Part shown: positions 20,601 to 24,787 of the stretch, one piece after another | Position numbering within the stretch: position 1 is the stretch's first letter | How the letters are laid out: the number at the start of each line of letters is the position of its first letter | NCBI GenBank assembly: GCA_034698045.1 | Contig: JAQGAU010000701.1 | Span: forward strand, 1-24,787 | Source: Paramacrobiotus richtersi | Taxonomy: Eukaryota; Tardigrada; Eutardigrada; Parachela; Macrobiotidae | DNA length: 24,787 nucleotides | Reading direction: 5' to 3' | Notes under the pieces: model-generated | Told to the model about the DNA's origin: nothing | What the model saw: the letters and a program-made list of their open reading frames with translations, nothing else | The model's database searches: none | Made by a program: the position numbers and the translations under genes

Positions 20601-22308
20601 AAAAAATTTTTTTCAATTTTATAAAGTGCTCACTATCCTTTAGAAACATATACAGCACGGCAGAGAGGTTTTTTTCGCATTCTGCATAATTACTAACAGG
20701 CCAACAACATTACAAACAATTGTAAGCCATTACACTACGACAATCAACATGCATAAAATCAGAATCTACGGAAGCTACAGTAACATTCATGCAGAAACTG
20801 GTGCTGATTATAATGGAATAAAAAGACTGGAGAAACGTGTCACATTAACAAAACAAGGTAAAAATTTCAAAACAGGTTATGATAAGGAAACATTCAAAAG
20901 ACTACTGGGATTCTGAAACTGTGCATTACTCCAACTCATATCCTCATGATTCCAGTAAACGACATTGTGAAAAGTTTTACTCGGATAATAATAAAACTAT
21001 AATAATACAACGTCATATTCAAACGAATAAACGGGTAGTATAATTACAACGCCAATTTAATAATTTCAAACACACAAAATCAAGTAAATGAACAGTTTCT
21101 TACTCAAAATTAATTAACAACGTATTGGGAAAATATCAATCCCATCCAGAAAATGAAAAAAACTGTAAACCCAGTTTTCCCACGGAACCGGAAAATTCCA
21201 CATTACAAAATGACATCACTACACCACGACATTTCTCGGCGAAATGTCGGCCACACTCACCGACACGAATACGTCGGTTCACCGGCCCGAAACGATCGAT
21301 TACACAGGAACGTGGGGATGTCGTTTTTCTTCAGTATGTCAAACTTGTTATCCACATCCAGTGTACCCATAATAAAGGCCTCCAGCGGTTCGAGGAGGAG
21401 GGAGGTCACCAGGGCATCGTCGTGCTTGATCTTGATGGGCTGCGGGCCAGCGGAAATCAAGGTGGTCACTAAGCTGGCCCAGTGGGCGCGGATGCGTTCA
21501 TCCAGCTGGTCGTTCTCGAACGCTGTCTGGATAGTCTAGAAAACAGCAGAAACTGGGTGATCTGCAGGGGGAACCAGTTCACCACAGTAACGTATCGAAG
21601 GGAAATTTGTCCGAAATTGTCAAAAATGGAAGAAAATGCGAAGTCATGTAACCATGTCAGTACTTCTCAACTTCCAGTACGTCTGAGCAACCGAGTAAAA
21701 AAAGTCGAAAAATATGAACAAAAAATCAATTCTAAAATGGATGTAAAACAGCCACCACATTTTTTTAAAATTTTTCCAGAATTAAAAAAATTACTGTTAA
21801 ATAAAAATTTAAAAGCTCTGCTCAATAATTTAGCCTAAATTCTGCGAATATAAAATCTGTTAAGCCAAATGAGCATGCTGTAAGCAAGAACGCACTATCT
21901 GAAACCGTTCTTTAAAAAATCCCACACTACAACAATGCTTAAACACATTAAGCACAAAAAAAGCGATGAACCAGAGAATCAATGAAAGCTGGAAAGCCCC
22001 GAGTTCCTCGCCTTCCCCCTTGGCCCGTGGGGAATACTTTCCCATTTTTGCTTTTGGCACAATTTTTTCACTCAATTTTTCAACAATTTCACTACAAACG
22101 AATTCAACTGTTTCGGTGAAAAAGCCTTAAAAACAGAAATGTATTCGCCAAAACCTCACTACTCGAAGAATGCGACAGATGTCTCCGGCGTCCCCCCCCC
22201 CATTGCCCCTCGCCCCTAAAGTAAAGAGCCCTGGAGCTCCACGTTCCCCTCTGAATCACCAAGGCCGAAATGTACCTGTATCAGGGCTTCTCGGGATTTG
22301 GCATCCAT
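4121..22308 (-). CDS. UBR1: complete UBR1/UBR2-type E3 ubiquitin ligase (N-recognin), 43 coding exons
   Basis: N-recognins bind proteins with destabilising N-termini and, with an E2 of the UBE2A/B (Rad6) type, mark them for the proteasome. They act mainly in cytosol and nucleus. I identified the exons by matching translated segments to remembered UBR1/UBR2 sequence and joining them at GT/AG sites. All 43 exons join in phase for 1809 residues; vertebrate UBR1/2 have about 1750. Order: UBR box (89-157), ClpS-like domain (about 225-288), helical scaffold, basic helix (about 1020-1045), RING (1099-1220), scaffold, cysteine-rich cap (about 1674-1765). The ATG at 22308 has a good context (CAACATGG) and an in-frame TGA 39 nt upstream. 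No frame break is seen, so the gene looks functional. It resembles both vertebrate paralogues; the symbol means UBR1/2-like. Exon coordinates are in the entries below. Confidence 0.95.
4268..4349. repeat. T-rich microsatellite beside the last acceptor of the ligase gene
   Basis: Irregular copies of a 10-12 bp unit of the form TTTTTTTTAA are repeated about seven times on the plus strand. On the transcribed strand this is an A-rich tract that replaces the usual pyrimidine tract upstream of the exon 43 acceptor (ATGGATTGTAG). Confidence 0.7.
5884..9653 (-). CDS. UBR1: UBR ligase exons 31-40: C-terminal helical scaffold
   Basis: Exons 31-40: 9387-9653, 8922-8988, 8769-8859, 8309-8364, 8088-8249, 7230-7489, 6676-6857, 6209-6314, 6031-6063, 5884-5961. 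They encode residues 1238-1671. Family landmarks are [13 protein letters not shown] across exons 33-34, RMDAFSLL (35), the YLLHVLQVL helix (36), RCCAVFYHF (37), [11 protein letters not shown] (38) and [13 protein letters not shown] (40). Exon 31 is the least conserved piece and holds the variable linker after the RING. Exon 39 (33 nt, [11 protein letters not shown]) is the weakest call: it has a good acceptor (TTTTTTCTCCAG), keeps phase and supplies the expected tryptophan, but exon 38 could also join exon 40 directly in frame. Confidence 0.82.
6974..7005 (-). repeat. dispersed intronic A-box-like element, copy between exons 36 and 37
   Basis: Read on the minus strand, GGCGTAGTAAAGTGGCTTGT follows a GATGT stretch. 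It matches the copy at 7627-7660 over about 32 nt with few differences. The core TAGTAAAGTGG fits the Pol III A-box pattern TRGYNNARNNG. Shorter relatives lie at 4987-5001, 9061-9080, 14354-14370, 17425-17439 and 20725-20739. Confidence 0.4.
7627..7660 (-). repeat. dispersed intronic A-box-like element, copy between exons 35 and 36
   Basis: Read on the minus strand, this copy contains GGCGTAGTGAAGTGGCTCGT after a TATTGATGT stretch. It is the closest relative of the copy at 6974-7005. It lies at the edge of the AT-rich tandem repeat that fills most of the same intron. Confidence 0.4.
7707..8004. repeat. AT-rich tandem repeat with 161 bp period in intron 35
   Basis: A block starting AAATTTTCATTAATAACAAC at 7707 recurs at 7868, 161 bp later, and both copies continue with closely similar sequence. 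Inside each copy, AATTCTAATTAATT and AATAATTCTATTTAATTCTT motifs repeat at roughly 20 bp. This is best described as a small intronic satellite that grew by duplication of a short AT unit. No coding potential is seen. Confidence 0.75.
10129..11510 (-). CDS. UBR1: UBR ligase exons 28-30: RING-type E3 domain
   Basis: Exon 28 (11263-11510), exon 29 (10347-10443) and exon 30 (10129-10287) encode residues 1070-1238. The first zinc pair is C1099/C1102 (TCILC). After the long insert typical of this family come C1174, H1176, H1179 and C1182 ([12 protein letters not shown]), then C1217/C1220 ([10 protein letters not shown]). The block AYVQRSTVL and the PLFM segment before the histidines also match UBR1/2. 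The ligand set is complete, so catalytic E2 engagement is expected. Exon 29 lies between two introns of very different size (819 and 59 nt). It was found by its RING histidines and joins in phase on both sides. Confidence 0.92.
11991..12333 (-). CDS. UBR1: UBR ligase exon 27: acidic linker and basic helix before the RING
   Basis: The largest exon (343 nt) encodes residues 956-1069. It starts with a scaffold helix ([16 protein letters not shown]), then an acidic, Pro-rich linker, then a strongly basic helix ([18 protein letters not shown], about 1022-1039). In UBR1/2 the matching basic helix (...RRxKIMAQM...) precedes the RING. By analogy with the basic E2-binding region next to the yeast Ubr1 RING, it may help hold the E2; that is inference. 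The preceding intron (12334-12389, 56 nt) happens to be open in one frame, but splicing it out is what keeps homology across the junction. Confidence 0.88.
12390..18302 (-). CDS. UBR1: UBR ligase exons 7-26: central helical scaffold
   Basis: Exons 7-26: 18185-18302, 17088-17195, 16989-17025, 16882-16933, 16579-16677, 16445-16523, 16299-16386, 15804-15909, 15615-15743, 15430-15517, 15290-15376, 14852-15036, 14669-14704, 14578-14607, 14156-14232, 13867-14095, 13755-13807, 13252-13403, 13041-13195, 12390-12483. They encode residues 289-955. Landmarks shared with UBR1/2 are [11 protein letters not shown] (exon 11), WEPAFNVQL (15), [10 protein letters not shown] (17), [11 protein letters not shown] (18), ENE-type EIIHQLCI and [11 protein letters not shown] (22), [10 protein letters not shown] (24) and PPPCPPEF (25). 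This part is alpha-helical in the family and links the substrate-binding end to the RING. Exons of 30, 36 and 37 nt are included because they restore both frame and homology ([10 protein letters not shown] in exon 20). Confidence 0.88.
16083..16152 (+). repeat. dispersed A-box-like element with possible B box, between exons 13 and 14
   Basis: The copy starts with GCGTAGTGGGATGGCTC on the plus strand. About 40 nt further on is GTTTGAATTCC, close to the Pol III B box GGTTCGANTCC. Order and spacing fit a tRNA-like head. It is degraded as a tRNA, and no cloverleaf is claimed. Confidence 0.35.
18362..19511 (-). CDS. UBR1: UBR ligase exons 5-6: ClpS-like type-2 N-degron domain
   Basis: Exon 5 (19436-19511) and exon 6 (18362-18502) encode residues 216-288. 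The stretch [14 protein letters not shown] at 228-241 is the ClpS-type signature (N233, D234, H237), followed by a helix with the conserved ATVVD...GR pattern. In the family this domain binds bulky hydrophobic N-terminal residues. Exon 6 ends at GAA/GTAAAC. Reading on through that donor gives 45 non-homologous residues, whereas a 59 nt intron joins to exon 7 exactly where homology resumes. The preceding 56 nt intron (19512-19567) restores a split Arg codon. Confidence 0.9.
18647..18676. repeat. perfect 12 bp inverted repeat in intron 5
   Basis: The arms GTCAATAATACT and AGTATTATTGAC are exact complements around a 6 nt loop. A second perfect palindrome, CAGATTAATCTG, follows at 18683-18694, and TATAACAG occurs three times between about 18659 and 18716. 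The cluster suggests local duplication of a palindromic unit. No mobile element could be identified. Confidence 0.6.
19568..22308 (-). CDS. UBR1: UBR ligase exons 1-4: N-terminus and UBR box
   Basis: Exons, with phase checked at each junction: 1 at 22276-22308, 2 at 21261-21535, 3 at 20267-20345 and 4 at 19568-19827. They encode residues 1-215. The UBR box spans about 89-157. Visible zinc ligands are C89, C102, C105, C114, C117, H123, H126, C139, C141, C153 and H156, the spacing I recall for human UBR1 with an offset of ten. The three aspartates that contact a positively charged N-terminal residue in vertebrate UBR boxes are present as D108, D140 and D143, so the type-1 pocket should work. 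The loop before the GGG turn reads ISSSS rather than the vertebrate MHTST. The exon 4 acceptor is strong (CTATTTCTGTCACCAG). Exon 1 encodes only eleven residues. Confidence 0.93.
20421..20446. repeat. GC-rich perfect 10 bp hairpin in intron 2
   Basis: TGGTGGTGGC and GCCACCACCA pair perfectly around the loop GCAAAT, in otherwise AT-rich intron. In the ligase transcript the stem lies about 76 nt upstream of the acceptor of exon 3, which encodes the middle of the UBR box. It could affect splicing; that is inference. Confidence 0.6.
22192..22216 (-). other. G-quadruplex motif in intron 1 of the ligase gene
   Basis: On the transcribed-sense strand the run is GGGG, CGA, GGGG, CAAT and then ten G. 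This meets the usual four-tract quadruplex pattern with short loops. It begins about 60 nt after the first 5' splice site (22275), so it would be in the RNA near the start of intron 1. Confidence 0.6.
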
Positions 22309-22512
22309 GTTGATTCGGTGGCGATTACGACAGCAGCGACGGCGTCAGTCAAAGGGAATCCCAAAGGTCCCTTTTGGGAATCTTCCGAGCCTCCAGCAAT
22401 CGGATGGGATTTTCGAGGGTACTGTCCTTTCGGAAACTCTCTCTCAAGAAGAAACGATCAGAATACTTAATTTTAAGAACAAAGTTCCTTCTGTAGAGAG
22501 TAAATTCTTCTA
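22309..22512 (-). promoter_or_regulatory. probable 5' leader and proximal promoter of the UBR ligase gene
   Basis: About 200 nt upstream of the ATG are GC-richer than the flank beyond. An in-frame TGA 39 nt before the ATG shows the leader is not coding in that frame. An imperfect inverted repeat near 22356-22390 (CCCAAAGG and CCTTTTGGG arms) could form a hairpin in the leader RNA. No TATA box can be assigned with confidence, so the transcription start is unknown. Confidence 0.35.
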
Positions 22513-22949
22513 ATCATATAACAGTTTACATCAGCAGACTGAAAACTGTGAAAAGAACACTTTTCCAACCACACGTAGTAAATTGTAAACAGGAAATGTA
22601 TACAAATTGCAGAGTGGCTGCTGTCAGAAGTAAAGCTACTCTGCACTATAAGAGCCGTCGGGCGACTGTTACGTATGCTGCCATTATTACTGATGCATGA
22701 TATTATAACAATAATTTACAATTTATATGTAATTACTGCGTGCAGATGGTATAATTTTCGATTCATGAATCAGTCACAAAAGAAAGAATATTTGGATTAC
22801 TTTTTGATACTGGGTTGTACTGGATGCTGACCACGGGTTTTTGTTTAATATTCGACGCTTCGAGTTTTCCTAGTGTTTCTGTGTACTGGTCTTTTCGCAA
22901 CGCGGGATGGCTGTTATAATCTCATTAATCACTGGGATGTGCTCATATG

Positions 22950-23017
22950 CATTTAATTTAAATAATTTGAATATGATGGGTAATTACTCGTTATATTCAA
23001 ATTACACAAATTAAATG
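22950..23017. repeat. 25 bp imperfect inverted repeat (hairpin)
   Basis: The arm at 22950-22974 pairs with 22993-23017 at 22 of 25 positions, around an 18 nt loop. The arms start CATTTAATTT and end ATTTGAATAT. The structure could be a short palindromic transposon remnant or a hairpin RNA. No flanking target duplication is evident. Confidence 0.55.
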
Positions 23018-23339
23018 AGAAATGACCTAATAATTTGGTCGTAATTAATTAAGTTACGCTATAATAACGCACGCACATTACTGCTTCGATATGGCTGTGT
23101 GAGCTATTCTACGTATGCTGCAGTTGTACAAAGCTATACATAATTACGAATATTCCGGGAAAATGAATATTCCGACACGTGTTATTCAATTTTGTGCAAT
23201 ATGTTGTTTACGAATTACGATTACGGGTGTCTGTATATTAAGGGTAATTTTGTCGTTAGCAGATCAATACTTCCGTAAACACAGGGGTCCTCCCAACGGA
23301 CGCCCATCTATATCCTTCTGGGTGTGCAAAGATCCAGGT

Positions 23340-23461
23340 TAGCAAATTAAAAAGTAAAAAAAGGTAAAAAAAAAGTAAAGCAAAGTATAAAAAAGGGAAA
23401 AAAGTAAAAAACGTAAGATAAATTTTAAACAAAATCAAAAAAAATTTAAAAAAATTTAAAG
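23340..23461. repeat. A-rich low-complexity run
   Basis: About 120 nt on the plus strand are almost entirely A with interspersed G and T (AAAAAGTAAAAAAAGGTAAA and similar). The run follows a short GC-rich patch at about 23280-23338. Confidence 0.7.
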
Positions 23462-24211
23462 ACAATTATTTTTCTTAAATAAACCGCCAGTTTTAAGCAG
23501 ATTACGAAGAGTACAGTTTTACTTGTCGTAGGTATAAATTGTAAACATCCAAGCGAAACAGTCGTACATTCTGATTTTAGTGAATTAATACATATCACAT
23601 CGTAATACAGCAGCAGTTATAAACATTTTTCTCATAGGTTTGCAATTAGCATCACATTACCGTACAGTATCGCAGATCGATTAATTATCTTTCACACCTA
23701 AAATTTTTGCATACTCATGATTTCCACATGTGAGTTACCGGAAACGGTTGTAGCCTGTCAGCAATTTCGGTAAAACGATCAATTTTTTTTGTGCGGTGTC
23801 ACGCCCAAAAGGTCACAGTATGTTGCGCATGTTTATTAATACCTTGCCTAGTTACGAATTTTCTGTTGCATTTCCGGTCATGATATGTTTTGCAGTCCGT
23901 CATTTATTTCCGGTTCATTCATCTTTTCAAACGTACGGCATATCATGGAAAAAGGATTGACGAGGGGTTTCTTCTGAAGTTTCAAAAACAGTCATTGATA
24001 CTTCCTGTCTCCCTTATCGCTTGGACGATATACGCAGTAGCTAATTATAAACAAGTACGGACGTCGGTGTGTTAACCTGTGCATTCACAGTAGATTAACA
24101 GCTACAGACGGAACGACATTGTATCCCAAAAAATATACAATTCAAAAAAATCCAAAAATTTCCAATAGCGATCGCGAAGTCTCTTCTAAAGAGTTTTGCT
24201 ACTGCAATGTC

Positions 24212-24411
24212 ATAATAATAATAATATTATTAATAATATTAATAGGTGCTTGTTTTGAATTACAACAATGCTTAAATATTAATAACATAAATATGATAAC
24301 GATCTGGTCCAGTCGCTGATTTGCACTTTTATAATAATATTATTATTATTAATATTAATAGTTACTTTAAACAGCATAAATATGATAACGATCTGGTCCA
24401 GTCACTGATTT
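24212..24411. repeat. direct duplication with (AAT)n heads and a 37 bp shared tail
   Basis: A 37 bp block starting CATAAATATGATAACGATCT occurs at 24286-24322 and at 24375-24411 with one mismatch. Each copy is preceded by an AAT/ATT run (24212-24244 and 24331-24361). The first copy has a longer middle part. This looks like recent tandem duplication of roughly 90-110 bp, perhaps driven by the AAT microsatellite. Confidence 0.75.
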
Positions 24412-24787
24412 CGAATGGAAAACAGTTTGGCGGAAGCTACGTACATCAAGGCGCAAAATCCGTACACTTTTGTGTTTGTTTTGAATATACTGTCTACTGC
24501 ACAGCTTTCTGATTAGAGTCTTCCAGTACTCATAACTGTAGGAGATATTGTTATTTTTATTCGATTTCTGCTTCCATTTAAGAATAGTTCAGAATTCCAA
24601 CCAGGTTGCAAATTAAATCCTTGGCTACTTCCGGGCATTTTTGGGTCACACATTTCGAGCATTATTTGTGGAAGATTCGATCGATATGGATTCGAACGGT
24701 CAAAATTTTTCTCAAAAAACCAAATAGTTGACGTGGATTAAAACTGTACATGTATCGTTTAAACGGTTGATTGACAGACAGCTGGAA

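Larger units (their letters stand above)
22513..24787. other. AT-rich flank upstream of the ligase gene, no supported gene
   Basis: No open frame here has coding-like composition plus splice or start support. Contents noted are an inverted repeat at 22950-23017, a GC-richer patch followed by an A-rich run at 23280-23461, and a direct duplication at 24212-24411. An ATG with fair context at 24686 opens 13 codons near the window edge and could be the start of a plus-strand gene, but nothing supports this beyond the ATG. Confidence 0.45.

Noticed and set aside
24686-24727. ATG with fair context as the first exon of a plus-strand gene running out of the window.
   Set aside because: Only 13 codons before a stop, with no good donor site. 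It cannot be supported from this window.

Overview
This is animal nuclear DNA: AT-rich, with split genes, GT/AG introns and AATAAA polyadenylation signals. One gene dominates the window, a complete UBR1/UBR2-type N-recognin (E3 ubiquitin ligase of the N-degron pathway). I rebuilt it on the minus strand as 43 coding exons, from an ATG at 22308 to a TAA at 4121. Every exon joins its neighbour in frame, giving 5430 nt of coding sequence and 1809 residues. The protein diverges from the vertebrate family members recalled from memory, but its zinc-ligand pattern is intact. One UBR1/UBR2-type gene with mostly short introns (many of 53-62 nt) fits a small invertebrate, probably a protostome. I cannot name the phylum from this window.

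Layout. Positions 1-786 hold no gene I can support. At 787-1127 (+) is the last coding exon of an unrecognised gene, with its poly(A) signal almost touching the stop codon. At 1797-2645 (-) is a two-exon gene for a 165-residue protein I do not recognise. Positions 2646-3795 are spacer with one weak coding-like segment (3424-3567, -). The ligase gene follows, with a poly(A) signal at 3796-3801 and coding exons over 4121-22308. From 22309 to 24787 lie its leader and an AT-rich flank with repeats and no supported gene.

The ligase exons group into modules. Exons 1-4 carry the N-terminus and UBR box (type-1 N-degron pocket). Exons 5-6 carry a ClpS-like domain (type-2 pocket). Exons 7-26 form a long helical scaffold and exon 27 a basic helix. 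Exons 28-30 form the RING. Exons 31-40 continue the scaffold and exons 41-43 form the cysteine-rich C-terminal cap. These parts act in one chain that recognises destabilising N-termini and ubiquitinates the protein with an E2. The neighbours show no evident functional link.

The introns hold the more unusual material. A short dispersed motif that fits a Pol III A box recurs in eight introns and may be a decayed tRNA-derived SINE. There is also a tandem repeat with a 161 bp period, a G-quadruplex motif in intron 1, a GC-rich hairpin before a UBR-box exon, and a microsatellite beside the last acceptor. I found no virus-like element, CRISPR array, tRNA or rRNA gene, and nothing I would call a new biological system.
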